DNA of 64,000 bases. Source: JABDII01 sp963815325. Its GTDB lineage: Bacteria; Gemmatimonadota; Gemmatimonadetes; Gemmatimonadales; GWC2-71-9. This document shows, one piece after another, positions 26,816-38,428 of this stretch (position 1 is its first letter; each line of letters opens with the position of its first letter). The position numbers and the translations under genes are program-made. The notes beneath the pieces are model-generated. The model was given only the letters and a program-made list of their open reading frames with translations, searched no databases and had not been told where the DNA came from. The stretch spans positions 62,001-126,000 of the forward strand of contig CAWFGG010000002.1 in NCBI GenBank assembly GCA_963815325.1, given 5' to 3'.

Positions 26816-28940
26816 CGCCCCTTCTCGAGCAGCGTCCGGGCGGCCTCGAGGTGGACCCCAGCCCGCCCGATTCTCGCAATCATCTCATCGATCTCTGCCT
26901 CTGCCTGGGCACGGTCGCCGTCTTCCAGCGCCTCGGTGATGGCCGGGAAGGCAATGTCGGCATAGCCGTTGTTTCGATCCGCGGCAAAGATCAGGTTCCG
27001 CATCCAGGGCCGCCCGCCAAGCCCTCCGCCCGGGTGAGGTCCCGCTCCACTTCCCGCAGCATGGTGTTGACCTCGGCCAGAGACGGATGGCGACACGGGC
27101 GCGCCCGATTCTGCGGTGAGCGCCCGGACCCGCGTCAAGTCGAACGATGTCCCACGCGCGGTGAAGTGGCTGGCCGTCCTACCGAGGCGGTCGAGCGCGG
27201 GGGCAGCCCAGCCGATCGCCTCGTGCGCGGCTGCCGTCCGCTCCACCAAATCGCTCAGGTACCGCCCGAAGGCCATGTAGTCGAAGGGTACCACCGACGC
27301 ATTCGCCAACCGGCCCAGCATGATCGCGAGCACGCGGCCGGCCGCCGCATGGCTGGTGAAGTCGGTGTCGCCGAATCGCTCCATCCAGCGATAGCTGTCG
27401 TACGCCGCATGGTAGACGCCATACGGGCCGCCGAACCCGAAGCCGAGCGACGGAATCCCCAAGTGGTTGTAGAAACCCGCGAAGTCACTGCCGCCACCCA
27501 GATCGCCGATCCTCACGTCGGCCGTGTCGTCCAGTTCTTGGGCTGTTCGCCACCCCTGATAGACCGACACCGTGTCGCCGGGCTGCTGGACTGTTGCCGC
27601 CACATCGCGAATGAAGGGGTGCAACGAGGCCGTGCCGGCCGCACCGAAGTTTCGCCCGATCGCGGCCACATCCTGGTTGATGTAGGCGACGGCATGCTCC
27701 CGCAACCGCTCCGCCATGAGCTCCACCCACTCCACGGACCCGACCAGCGCCCATTCTTCCGCATCCCACGTCGCGAACATCAGGGTGCGCTTCGGAGGAT
27801 GGCCCCGGGCGGCTGCATCTCCCCAGGCGCGCGCCGCCTCGAGGATGCTCACGATACCGCTCACGTTGTCCGCCGCGCCGGGTCCCCAGGCGTCGCGATG
27901 GCCACCCGTGATGACCAACTCGTCGGGCCACTCCGCTCCTCGGATGATGCCGAACGTGTTCACGATGGTCTTGTAGGCCCGCTCCCCTTCTTCGGGCCAG
28001 ACCGCCACTCGCGCCACCACGTTGCCGGCCCCGATGTGATACCGGAACGGCAGCCCACCCTGCCACTCTTGCGGCACCGACGGGCCGTCGAGCGGGCGAA
28101 GCAGGTGGGCAGCGTTGCCGTAGCTCAGCGGCACAACGGGGATCCGCGGCAACTCCATCGAATCCCGCGGCAGGCGGTGCGCGTCGTCGGTCGAAGGCCA
28201 TCCCGGTGTCGACGGATCGCCGCGATCGTTGAAGAGACTGCCGCGCTGCACCGCCGACTCCGGACGCATGGGCCCGTCGGGATAGACGTCGCCGCGGAAG
28301 TAGCCGTCGTCCTGGGGATCCGAGTAGAGCAAGAGCGCCGCCGCGCCGTTGCGCTCCGCCTCCCTGGCCTTGATGCCGCGGAAGCTCCGGCCGTACCGTG
28401 CCAGCACCACCCGGCCCTCGACCGGCACACCCATCGAGTCCAGCGCCGCGTAGTCCTCGGGCAGGCCGTAGTTGACGTAGACCACCGCGGCCGTGACGTC
28501 TCCGGCAGCCGCTATAGCCGTTCATCGCCGGCCAGATGCCGTCGAGCGTCGCCGAGTCGGACGGCTCGGCGGCCTCCTCGAGGACAAGACGAACGCGCTC
28601 CGGAGCCACGAGCTCGACGACCGTCGAGTCGTGGAACGGCAGGAAGACCCGGAATTCGACCCGGCTCGTGTCGAGTCCCCATTGGGCCATGTGTTCCAGG
28701 ACGTAGTCGGCGGTGCGGCGCTGAGCCGGCGTGCCGGCCACGTGTGCGCTCGAGGCCAGTACCCGCGAATGTGACCGCGCGCTCGCCGAATCGGGAACGC
28801 GCGAGAGCTCCGTTTCGAGCGCACGTTCCTCCGACGCTCGCGGACGGCGAGAAGCCCGGGAGCCGTCCCTGCGCTCCCAGCGGCTGGGCGAGGAGCACCA
28901 CGGCAACGCCGATTCCGCTCACCCAGACCCAGGCTGGCAC
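26812..28940 (-). CDS. Secreted M28-family (glutamate carboxypeptidase II-like) metallopeptidase, four frameshifts
   Basis: Predicted exported zinc peptidase of about 708 residues once repaired. In order: a signal peptide (PAWVWVSGIGVAVVLLAQP then LGAQG), a PA domain (GRVVLARYGRSFRGIKARE), the M28 catalytic core with zinc ligands in GGHRDAWGPGAADNVSG, WDAEEWALVGSVEW, GGGSDFAGF and YHAAYDS, and a C-terminal transferrin-receptor-like dimerisation domain (RNNGYADIAFPAITE). This is the PSMA architecture. The frame changes near 28830, 28511, 27085 and 27035; the last two compensate, scrambling about 18 residues that otherwise read LAEVNTMLREVERDLTRAEG. The GTG start at 28940, 13 bases after the lipoprotein gene, is my choice from the signal peptide and is not certain. 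Confidence 0.85.
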
Positions 28941-28953
28941 GCGAGAGCGCCGG

Positions 28954-30747
28954 CTAGGGACGCGAGAGCTGGCAGAACCCCGAGAGCATGTCGACGGCGT
29001 AGATCGATCCCTGATAGAGCTGCACTCCCCAGGTGAAGGTGTTGCCGGATCCGCCCGGTTGGATCCTCGCAATCTCACGGCTCGCCAGGTCGCCGCTCAA
29101 ATCGCCGGAAACATCGATGGCCACAATTCCGGCGTTGTAGTAGGCAGCATACAGCACTTCCGCCTGCTCGTCCATCCAGAAGTTGTGCGTCCCCGCTCCG
29201 GCGACGCTGAAGGTGGCCACTTCACGCGGCGCGCCGAGGGCCGACACATCGACGACATGGATGTCGCCGGAGGCGGCTCCACCAACGACGCCGGGCCCTT
29301 CCTCACCGACAAACAGGTAGCGCCGCTCACCGGTGTTCGGGTTATGGAACCACCAGGCGTTGTGGGAATTCCCGTTGGCCGTGGCTATGCGGCTGATCTC
29401 GCGCGGGTTGCTCGTCGTGCCGCCGCGCAATCCGTTCCCGACGTCGTACAAGATGACACCGGTATCCCAGGCCGAGACGACGGCGATGCCGTCGCGGACG
29501 AATGTGTCGTGGATGCCGTAGGCCGGCGGGATCGGTGTGGTGGACACGAGCGTAATGGGATTGGGGGCGGTCGCGTCGATCAGGTAGATCAGGAGCGCGG
29601 GGCTGCCGGGATTCTTGGCCGCAAAGGCATACGTGTTCCCGCCGATATACCCGAAGGTTGCCGTGTGGAGCCCTGTCGATACCAGCGCTCGGCCGATAAA
29701 GGTTGGGCTGCGCGGATCGGTCAGCCGATAGATGTACAGTCCGGCATTCGGCCCACCCTCCGTACTGAACATGAGCAGGCTCCCGTCGGCGCTCACTTCC
29801 ACGTCGCTGATGGTACTGATGCCGGCCGTCACCACGCTGTCGATCAACGACGGCACCCCCGACGGATCGAGTTGCCAGATCTTGACCGCATTGCCCGGGG
29901 TGCCGTTCCGGTTGCCCCACGTTCCGCTGTAGCCATAGCCGCCGTGGACCCAGAGATCCGACCCGAATCGCTCGGTCACGTTGGAGCCTCCGGCCGTGAT
30001 CGCGAAGGCGGAGCGGGCGGTCGCATGGAATCGCACGGGGGTGACCGCGCTGCCCTGAACAGCTGCGGCCACCAAGTGACCTCCTCCCTCGGGGCCAAGC
30101 GTGTGGATCACCGACGCCGTGCCCGAGGCATCCGTCACCGAAGACGCGGCGGCGACACTTCCCCCTCCCTTGACCACCGTCCAGGCCACAGTGGCTCCCT
30201 CGACCGTGTTGCCGTACTGATCACCGACACGAATGCGGTACGCAACCGGCAGTGCCGCACCGGTCGGCCCGGCCTGGTCATTGCCGGCCACCACGGCCAG
30301 TGTCGCCGCCGGACCGGCTTGCGCCGTGACCGTGAAGGTGGCCGTGGTGGATGTGCCTGCAATCGACGCACGGACACTCTGCAAGCCGGCAGTCGTGCCC
30401 AGGGTGTACGACACCGTGACAAGGCCTGACGCGTCGCTCGAGGATGCGGCGGTGGACAGCGTCCCCCCGCCCGCCATCACGGACCAACTCACCGAGACCC
30501 CGCTCACGGGCTGCCCGCTGCTGTCTTCCACCCGTACCGTGAGTGGTTCGGCCAAGGCTGCCGCCACCGTGCCGACCTGACCATCGCCCGCCGCAACGGT
30601 CAGGCTGTTCACGGACGGCGGGGGTGGGGGTGGAGGCGGTGGAGGCGGACCGGTGGTGCCTTCGTTCGACCCGCATCCGGACGCGACAAGGATGAGAATC
30701 GACGCCATTCCCGTGCGCAACCAGTCAGAGGTTCTGGCCCTTTGCAT
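28954..30747 (-). CDS. Lipoprotein with Ig-like domains and LVIVD-type beta-propeller
   Basis: Predicted surface or periplasmic lipoprotein, 597 residues. Domains in order: an N-terminal signal with lipobox-like VASGC (Cys25), a run of 11 prolines at about 34-44, two bacterial Ig-like repeats (each begins LTVAAGDGQ or LAVVAGNDQ and has a VSWSVMAGGGTLS or VAWTVVKGGGSVA strand), then a C-terminal ~350-residue propeller-like region with repeats such as PNAGLYIYRLTDPRSP and GDIHVVDVSALGAPREV. Repeats of this kind (LVIVD) are found in extracellular proteins of unknown function. It lies 23 bases after the barrel gene and 13 before the M28 peptidase. An apparent fusion to the upstream barrel comes from a frameshift there. 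Confidence 0.8.
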   Translation of the reverse strand: MQRARTSDWLRTGMASILILVASGCGSNEGTTGPPPPPPPPPPPSVNSLTVAAGDGQVGTVAAALAEPLTVRVEDSSGQPVSGVSVSWSVMAGGGTLSTAASSSDASGLVTVSYTLGTTAGLQSVRASIAGTSTTATFTVTAQAGPAATLAVVAGNDQAGPTGAALPVAYRIRVGDQYGNTVEGATVAWTVVKGGGSVAAASSVTDASGTASVIHTLGPEGGGHLVAAAVQGSAVTPVRFHATARSAFAITAGGSNVTERFGSDLWVHGGYGYSGTWGNRNGTPGNAVKIWQLDPSGVPSLIDSVVTAGISTISDVEVSADGSLLMFSTEGGPNAGLYIYRLTDPRSPTFIGRALVSTGLHTATFGYIGGNTYAFAAKNPGSPALLIYLIDATAPNPITLVSTTPIPPAYGIHDTFVRDGIAVVSAWDTGVILYDVGNGLRGGTTSNPREISRIATANGNSHNAWWFHNPNTGERRYLFVGEEGPGVVGGAASGDIHVVDVSALGAPREVATFSVAGAGTHNFWMDEQAEVLYAAYYNAGIVAIDVSGDLSGDLASREIARIQPGGSGNTFTWGVQLYQGSIYAVDMLSGFCQLSRP

Positions 30748-30770
30748 CTCAGCCCCTTCTATCCGCTCGG

Positions 30771-32013
30771 TTAGTGATCGTGGGTGGCCGAGTGACGTGG
30801 CATGGCCACGACACCGTAGCGACCCATTCGGTGTTCCATCCCACCGGCCGACGCCCATGCGAGCCTCGCTCCGACGCTCAGCGACGTGAGCGACCGCCGA
30901 CCATAGAAGCGCCTCCGGATCGAACAGCCCGGCCCCAATTCGACTCACCCGGCCCAACGAGAGTTCGACGAACGGCTCCAACCGAACACCGGCCCACTGC
31001 GAGAGGTTGGCGCCATAGCCTAAGGTGTGGATGGTCCAGCGGGTAATGCCGAGCAAATTGTCGTCGTGATGAGGCCGCACGGTGCGAAACAGGTCGAGCT
31101 GGCGCTCCTCTTCGGGGCGTTCGGTGCGCTCGAACTGGTAATACATCCGGTGCCGTCCAAGCCGGTACTGGCCTTCCGCAAGGAAGGTGTGGAAGACGAA
31201 GGCGCCGCCAAGCTCAGAAGTTCTGGCCCATTCCACGAAGGCGTAGGCAGGGCGCCCGGCGATCGGGCGCGCCCACCGCACCGAGGTACTCCACTTGAAC
31301 TGGTCCGGCCCTGCTCCCTCGCGTTGCTCCGGCGACGCGACGACCGCGTGGGAGCCTTGGAGTTCAATTCCCGTGGCGGGGAATACCGTCACCCTGAGCG
31401 CCCGTGAGTCGCCGAAGCGATTCCCGATCCGGGGCCACTGACCGGGCTCTTCCGGTTCGTCGCCGTTGAACAAGCTGCCCTCCACCGCGACCGGACCCAC
31501 CCTCGCACCCAAGGTAGCTACCGCTCGCTCCAGCACTTGGCTCCAGTGATGATTGACGGGAAAGCGCAGCGCCGGGCGGCTCATCGGGTCGTCGGTGCCG
31601 AACGCAACGAATCCCTTGCCTACGGCGAGGGACACACGCGCGCCGCCGTCGAGTGACCCGAGGAGGTCGTCGGCCGACAGCATGAGTTCGTGGACGTAGG
31701 TGTGGGGATGCCGCCGGTCGACGAACCCCTCGCCAAAGGCACCGAGAGACAGCTCGCCGTCGCTGATGGTCCATCCTTCGAGGATGACGGCGCTCCGGAG
31801 CCTGAGCTTGTCGCCCAGTACTCCGGCCTCGACGGCCACGGTGGGACGGACCAGCCGGAACTCGCTCAGCGACCCGCCGCCCGGCACGGGGTCAACCGTG
31901 GTGTGCACGGCGCTCACAGCGAGGCGCACCTCGATCCACGGCGTCGCGGGAACTTGAGACACGAGCGGTACGGCCGCCGCGGAAAGCGCGGCGGTAAGGG
32001 CCAGCGGTCTAAT
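30771..32013 (-). CDS. Outer-membrane beta-barrel protein linked to sdhB (frameshift, start unclear)
   Basis: About 413 residues with alternating polar and hydrophobic strands (GARVSLAVGKGFVAFG, FKWSTSVRWARPIAG, YQFERTERPEEERQ), typical of an outer-membrane barrel; I do not recognise the family. The C-terminus shifts frame near 30918: one base over it reads FYGRRSLTSLSVGARLAWAS and ends at 30771. The signal peptide (RLIRPLALTAALSAAA) extends upstream of the first conventional start (GTG at 31962), and the only candidate start before it is ATT at 32013, so either a rare start or a sequence error is involved. It probably shares an mRNA with sdhB. Confidence 0.65.
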
Positions 32014-32086
32014 GAGTCTATCCTGTGTCGGTTAGTTCTAGGACGGGAGCCAGCGGGCCTCTGTGCACATCCTCGCCCATTGTCTC

Positions 32087-32836
32087 CTAGTCACGGGCGA
32101 CCAGGGTCGCCTTGAGGTAGTCGCGGTTGAGCCGTGCGATCATCTCGAGCGGGATCTCCTTGGGGCACGCGGCGGTGCACTCACCGTAGTTCGTGCAGCC
32201 GCCGAAATGCTCGAGATCCATTTGCGACACCATCGCCAGGGCTCGCCGCATCCGCTCCGGTTGCCCCTGCGGCAGGAGCCCGAGATGGCTCACCTTGGCC
32301 GCGGTGAACAACATGGCCGAGGCGTTGGGGCAGGCGGCGACACACGCACCGCACCCGATGCACGCCGCGGCGTCCATGGCCCGGTCTGCCGCGGCCTTGG
32401 AGATCGGGATTGCGTTGGCGTCGGGGGCGCTACCGGTCGACACGCCGATGAATCCGCCTGCCTGGATCACTCGGTCGAAGGCGGAGCGGTCGACCACCAG
32501 ATCACGGACGATGGGGAACGCACGGGCGCGGAACGGCTCAACCCAGATGTGGTCGCCGTCCTTGAAGGTCCGCATGTGCAGCTGGCACGACGCCGTGCCG
32601 CGACGCGGGCCGTGCGGCACGCCGTTGATCATGAGGCTGCACGATCCACAAATCCCTTCGCGGCAATCGTGGTCGAACGCGATGGGCTCCTCGCCCCGCT
32701 CGATCAGTCGCTCGTTCACCACATCGAGCATCTCCAGGAACGACATGTCCGGGCTTGCGTCGGGGACGTCGTACGTGACCAGCCGGCCCGCGTCGTGGGG
32801 ACCGGTCTGTCGCCAGACGTGAAGCGTGAGTTTCAT
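32087..32836 (-). CDS. sdhB: Succinate dehydrogenase/fumarate reductase iron-sulfur subunit
   Basis: Electron-transfer subunit between the flavoprotein and the membrane quinone site, 249 residues. The [2Fe-2S] motif CREGICGSC with a later SCQLHM, the [4Fe-4S] motif CIGCGACVAACP and the [3Fe-4S]-type CTNYGECTAACPKEI are all present. It starts 2 bases after sdhA stops. The order sdhC-sdhA-sdhB and the single cytochrome b gene fit the b558-type enzyme. Confidence 0.94.
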   Translation of the reverse strand: MKLTLHVWRQTGPHDAGRLVTYDVPDASPDMSFLEMLDVVNERLIERGEEPIAFDHDCREGICGSCSLMINGVPHGPRRGTASCQLHMRTFKDGDHIWVEPFRARAFPIVRDLVVDRSAFDRVIQAGGFIGVSTGSAPDANAIPISKAAADRAMDAAACIGCGACVAACPNASAMLFTAAKVSHLGLLPQGQPERMRRALAMVSQMDLEHFGGCTNYGECTAACPKEIPLEMIARLNRDYLKATLVARD

Positions 32837-32838
32837 GG

Positions 32839-34753
<1,915 letters not shown>

Positions 34754-34773
34754 TGCGAATGCCGTCCCTCGGT

Positions 34774-35430
34774 CTAGCCGATGATCCCGAAGTAGATCGC
34801 GAGCGGTACCGTAATGAACCCGAGCGGTATCAAGATCGCGATCGCGGTTGCCAGCCAGCGGCGGGGCTTCTCGAGGTGCGGATGATTCGCCCCCACCGTT
34901 TGAAACATGCTCCAGGCGCCGTGATAGAGATGGAGCGCCAGCGCCACCATGGCGGCACCGTACAGCGCCACCTTGCCTCCGCTCTGGAAGGCCACGGTCA
35001 CGTTGCGATACACATCGGTGTGGCTGAAGTCGGGATGCACCTGCCCGGTGGTGAAATGCAGAATGTGATAGACCAGCCACAAGATCAGGAACACCCCACC
35101 CCACCGCATGGTCCTGGCGGCGGGGCTGGACGTCTGATGCGCCACCTTGGCGTACCGAGGCCGCCGGCTGGTCCAGTTGCGCGCGGTAAGCTTGAGCATG
35201 CTGTCCACGTGCACGACCAACGCGACGAACAGCCCGATCCGGAACGTCCACAGGACTTCATCGGACGACTTGAGCAGGGCCGCGTAACCGTTGATTGCCT
35301 CGGGACTCTTCAATGTCAGGAGGTTGCCGGCCATGTGCTCGATCACGAACAGGACCCAGATCAGGCCCGTGACCGCCATCAGGATCTTCTTCCCGATCGT
35401 GGAACGGTAAAACCGGAGCGCCCAGCCCAT
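34774..35430 (-). CDS. sdhC: Succinate dehydrogenase cytochrome b558 subunit
   Basis: Single membrane-anchor subunit with five predicted helices, 218 residues, binding two haems in this family. Candidate haem-ligand histidines are in VIEHMAGNLLT, LVVHVDSMLK, VYHILHF and LHLYHGAWSM. The N-terminus RFYRSTIGKKILMAVTGLI is the family signature. No sdhD is present, as expected for the fused type. It follows mdh by 12 bases. Confidence 0.92.
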   Translation of the reverse strand: MGWALRFYRSTIGKKILMAVTGLIWVLFVIEHMAGNLLTLKSPEAINGYAALLKSSDEVLWTFRIGLFVALVVHVDSMLKLTARNWTSRRPRYAKVAHQTSSPAARTMRWGGVFLILWLVYHILHFTTGQVHPDFSHTDVYRNVTVAFQSGGKVALYGAAMVALALHLYHGAWSMFQTVGANHPHLEKPRRWLATAIAILIPLGFITVPLAIYFGIIG

Positions 35431-35442
35431 GCGCCGCGCGCC

Positions 35443-36369
35443 TCAGCCCGCGGCAGCCATGGTGGACCGGACTGCCTCGGCCGATTTCTCGAGCCCCGCC
35501 TGCTCGTCGGCGGTCAGCTCGATTTCGACAATGCGCTCCAGCCCGCCACGCCCCAACAGGCACGGCACGCCACAGAAGACACCTTTGATCCCGTATTCGC
35601 CGTCGAGCCAGGCGGCGCATGGCAGCAGCCGCTTCTTGTCGAGGACGATCGCCTCGACCATCTGCACCGCGGCCGCACTCGGCGCATAGTACGCCGACCC
35701 GGTCTTGAGATGCCCGACGATCTCGGCGCCGCCGCCGCGGGTTCGCTTGACGATCTCGTCGAGTGTGGCGCGGTCGATGAGCTGGGTCACCGGAATGCCG
35801 GACACCGTCGTGTAGGAAATGAGCGGCACCATCGTGTCGCCGTGGCCGCCCAGCACCATCGCCTGGATGTCCTCGACCGAGACCCCGATGGCATCGGCGA
35901 GAAACGTGCGATAGCGCGCCGTATCGAGCACACCGGCCATCCCCATCACCCGCTCGCGCGGGAATCCCGTTTCCTGTTTGGTGACCGCACACATCACGTC
36001 GAGCGGGTTCGACACCACGACGACGAAGGCCTTGGGCGCCGCCCGTTTGATTTCCTGCGCCACCGACCGCACGATCCCGGCGTTGGTCTTGACGAGGTCA
36101 TCCCGGCTCATCCCCGGCTTCCGGGCGATGCCGGCCGTCACCACGAAGAGTTCCGCTCCCGCGGCTTCGTCGTAGGAATTCGTTCCGATCATCCGGCCGT
36201 CGAAACCCTCGATCGGTCCGGCCTGCCACTGGTCGAGCGCTTTGCCTTGGGGAATTCCTTCGAGGACATCGATCATCACGACGCTACGCGCCAGATTCTT
36301 TTCGACCAGCCGCTGTGCGGTGGTGGCACCGACGTGGCCGGCGCCCACGACTGCGATCTTGTCCATCAT
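35443..36369 (-). CDS. mdh: Malate dehydrogenase
   Basis: NAD-dependent oxidation of malate to oxaloacetate in the TCA cycle. The 308-residue protein is of the lactate-dehydrogenase-like type: KIAVVGAGHVGATTAQRL (nucleotide binding), TAGIARKPGMSRDDL with the substrate-binding arginines, SNPLDVMCAV, and the catalytic histidine in LGGHGDTMVPL. The start could be the ATG at 36369 or the next codon. It is the first gene of the mdh-sdhCAB run. Confidence 0.95.
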   Translation of the reverse strand: MMDKIAVVGAGHVGATTAQRLVEKNLARSVVMIDVLEGIPQGKALDQWQAGPIEGFDGRMIGTNSYDEAAGAELFVVTAGIARKPGMSRDDLVKTNAGIVRSVAQEIKRAAPKAFVVVVSNPLDVMCAVTKQETGFPRERVMGMAGVLDTARYRTFLADAIGVSVEDIQAMVLGGHGDTMVPLISYTTVSGIPVTQLIDRATLDEIVKRTRGGGAEIVGHLKTGSAYYAPSAAAVQMVEAIVLDKKRLLPCAAWLDGEYGIKGVFCGVPCLLGRGGLERIVEIELTADEQAGLEKSAEAVRSTMAAAG

Positions 36370-36448
36370 TGCAGGCCCGCTTTCATATTTCGGAAGGGGG
36401 GTGGATCGGTGCGGGTGCAGACAATGTAAACGGTTCAGGGCCGGGCAG

Positions 36449-36471
36449 CTAGCGGGGCCGTAGGCCGCTAG
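36449..36471 (-). terminator. Hairpin after trmL, possible terminator
   Basis: Perfect 7-base arms CTAGCGG and CCGCTAG around a 9-base loop, starting two bases after the trmL stop. There is no clear T run after it on the minus strand, so factor-independent termination is uncertain. It separates the moa-trmL genes from mdh. Confidence 0.35.
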
Positions 36472-36472
36472 A

Positions 36473-36937
36473 TCACGCCACGGAGTGCTTGTTGCACTGG
36501 CGGATCGCCTCGTACAACACGATCGCCACGGCCGTCGCCAGGTTGAGGCTTCGAACCTGCGACGTCATCGGAATGCGGTAACAACGCTCCGGGTGCTTTT
36601 CCAATATTCGCGCCGGCATACCGTCGGTCTCGTTCCCGAAGACGAGGCAGCTGTCGGGGCTGAACGGCGCGGACCAGAACGGGTGTTCGGCCTTGGACGA
36701 GAAGTAGAAGCACCGCTCCCGGTCCATCGCCTCCCGGAAGGCGCGCCAATGGGGATGGACCCACAGGTCCACCGCATCCCAATAGTCCAGGCCGGCCCGG
36801 CGCATTTCCCGGTCGTCCAGCGAGAAGCCCAGCGGCTCGATCAGGTGCAGGGCGCTGTCGGTCGCCGCCGTGAGCCGGGCAATGTTGCCTGTGTTCGGCG
36901 GGATGAGCGGTTCGATCAGAGCCACGTTCAGCGTCAC
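36473..36937 (-). CDS. trmL: tRNA (cytidine/uridine-2'-O-)-methyltransferase TrmL
   Basis: SPOUT-type enzyme that methylates the wobble ribose of certain leucine tRNAs. The 154-residue protein has the family start NVALIEPLIPPNTGNIAR and the trefoil-knot AdoMet region LVFGNETDGMP followed by IPMTSQVRSLNLATAVAIVLYE. The start is a GTG at 36937, three bases after the moaA stop. Confidence 0.93.
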   Translation of the reverse strand: MTLNVALIEPLIPPNTGNIARLTAATDSALHLIEPLGFSLDDREMRRAGLDYWDAVDLWVHPHWRAFREAMDRERCFYFSSKAEHPFWSAPFSPDSCLVFGNETDGMPARILEKHPERCYRIPMTSQVRSLNLATAVAIVLYEAIRQCNKHSVA

Positions 36938-36940
36938 GGA

Positions 36941-37975
36941 TCACCCTCCACGGGTATGCATCTCGCGAAGAGGGTTGAGCCGGAGCGCTTCGACCGGATA
37001 GAGTGCCCCGCGATCGGCCAGGCCCAGGCGAGCCTCCGCGCCCCGATCGGTTCGTGTCCGCCACGTCCCGACAACCAGGTCGCGCAGCTCCGCGTCCGAC
37101 GCCCCCCCACGCACCGCGTCCCTCAGGTCCACCCCCGACTCGGCGTACAAGCAGAGGAACCACGTTCCATCTGCGGTGAGGCGGCTGCGATCACATTGGC
37201 CGCAAAACGGCGCGGTGGTCGACGCCACGATGCCGAACCGGGTGCCATCCGACAAGGTGAATTGCTCGGCCGGCGCCCTCGGATCGCCGGGCAGCGGCGT
37301 GACTCGACCGAGTGCGCGGCCAATCACATCGAGTATCTCACTTCGCGACACCACCTGATCGATCGACCAGCGCGTGGCGCCGCCGACATCCATGTATTCA
37401 ATGAAACGGACCTCGAGCCCGTTCGCCTTCCCGAACGCCAGCAGCTCCGCCACTTCGTCCAGATTGTAGTCGCGAATGATCACCGCATTCACTTTGATGG
37501 TCGGGTATCCGGCTTCGCGCGCGGCGGCGATGCCTCGCATGATATCGTCGTGGCGCTCAGTGCGGGCAAACTCGCGCAGCCGCTCGGGCCGCAGGGTGTC
37601 CAGGCTGATGGTCACGCGGTCCAGGCCGGCCTCCCGCATTGGCCGCGCCCAACGCGCGAGCAAGACTCCGTTGGTGGTCAAGGCGAGGTCGCGAATTCCC
37701 GGAACGCGCCGAATTCGTCCGATCAAGGAGGGTAGGTCATGGCGCAACAGCGGCTCGCCCCCCGTGAGTCGGATCTTGTCGACGCCGGCCAAGGCGAACA
37801 CCCTGACCAACCGCTCGATTTCTTCGAAGGACAACAGCGAGGTTCGCGGCAACCAGACGTAGCTGTCCTCCGGCATGCAGTAACGGCACCGCATGTTGCA
37901 GCGATCGGTCACCGACACGCGGAGACTTCCCATCGGCCGGTCATGGCGATCTGTCGGACGCAGCGCTGGACTCAT
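36941..37975 (-). CDS. moaA: GTP 3',8-cyclase
   Basis: Radical-SAM enzyme of the first step of molybdenum cofactor synthesis. The 344-residue protein has the radical-SAM motif CNMRCRYC, the TGGEPLLR segment, and a C-terminal second cluster site (FCGQCDRSRLTADGTWFLCLY). The terminal double glycine expected for MoaA is present (TRGG). The start ATG at 37975 overlaps the moaE stop by 4 bases. Partners moaD and moaE are directly upstream; moaC is not in this window. Confidence 0.95.
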   Translation of the reverse strand: MSPALRPTDRHDRPMGSLRVSVTDRCNMRCRYCMPEDSYVWLPRTSLLSFEEIERLVRVFALAGVDKIRLTGGEPLLRHDLPSLIGRIRRVPGIRDLALTTNGVLLARWARPMREAGLDRVTISLDTLRPERLREFARTERHDDIMRGIAAAREAGYPTIKVNAVIIRDYNLDEVAELLAFGKANGLEVRFIEYMDVGGATRWSIDQVVSRSEILDVIGRALGRVTPLPGDPRAPAEQFTLSDGTRFGIVASTTAPFCGQCDRSRLTADGTWFLCLYAESGVDLRDAVRGGASDAELRDLVVGTWRTRTDRGAEARLGLADRGALYPVEALRLNPLREMHTRGG

Positions 37976-38427
37976 CGTGCGGCCCCGTCCGGTGGGACGT
38001 TTCCGCCGGCTGCACCGGCCACGGCCGGCTCGACCCACACCGTGCCTCCGTCGGCGAAGTGTTCCCGCTTCCACACTGGCACGCGACGCTTCAGCTCCTC
38101 GATCACGTAGCGGCATGCCTCGAATGCCTGTGCCCGATGCGCCGCGGCCGCAGCCACCATTACCGCCGCATCGCCGACTTCGAGCGTGCCCAGGCGATGC
38201 TCGACCGCCACCCGGACCGGCCAGCGCTCCGCGGCCTCGGCCACGATCCGTTGGCACTCCGCTTCCGCCATCGCGTCATACGCGGAGTACTCGAGCCGCA
38301 CGACCGAGCGGCCATCATGGTGGTTGCGCACCACTCCGATAAAGGTCGCAACTCCACCCCGCTCCGGGGACAGGACCTCGGCGACCAGTCGATCCAGCCG
38401 AAGCCGCTCCGTGGTAAGGTGCGGCAC
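37972..38427 (-). CDS. moaE: Molybdopterin synthase catalytic subunit
   Basis: Large subunit of molybdopterin synthase, 151 residues from a GTG at 38427. Family blocks GGVATFIGVVRNHHDGRSV, LEYSAYDAMAEAE, HRLGTLEVGDAAV and the catalytic lysine region VPVWKREHFADG are visible. The stop of moaD is one base before the start, so the two subunits are probably made together. Confidence 0.94.
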   Translation of the reverse strand: MPHLTTERLRLDRLVAEVLSPERGGVATFIGVVRNHHDGRSVVRLEYSAYDAMAEAECQRIVAEAAERWPVRVAVEHRLGTLEVGDAAVMVAAAAAHRAQAFEACRYVIEELKRRVPVWKREHFADGGTVWVEPAVAGAAGGNVPPDGAAR

Positions 38428-38428
38428 G

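Noticed and set aside
26851..30429. A plus-strand open frame of 1192 codons
   Set aside because: It is antisense to the M28 peptidase and lipoprotein genes, Arg/His-rich and without domain features; long antisense frames are expected at this G+C content.
30615..30660. GGN-repeat tract as a microsatellite or triplex element
   Set aside because: It encodes the 11-proline linker of the lipoprotein in frame with mixed proline codons, so coding selection explains it.
28954..31962. A 1002-codon open frame joining the barrel to the LVIVD lipoprotein
   Set aside because: The lipoprotein has its own ATG, signal and lipobox at 30747, and the barrel C-terminus is found in the shifted frame ending at 30771.
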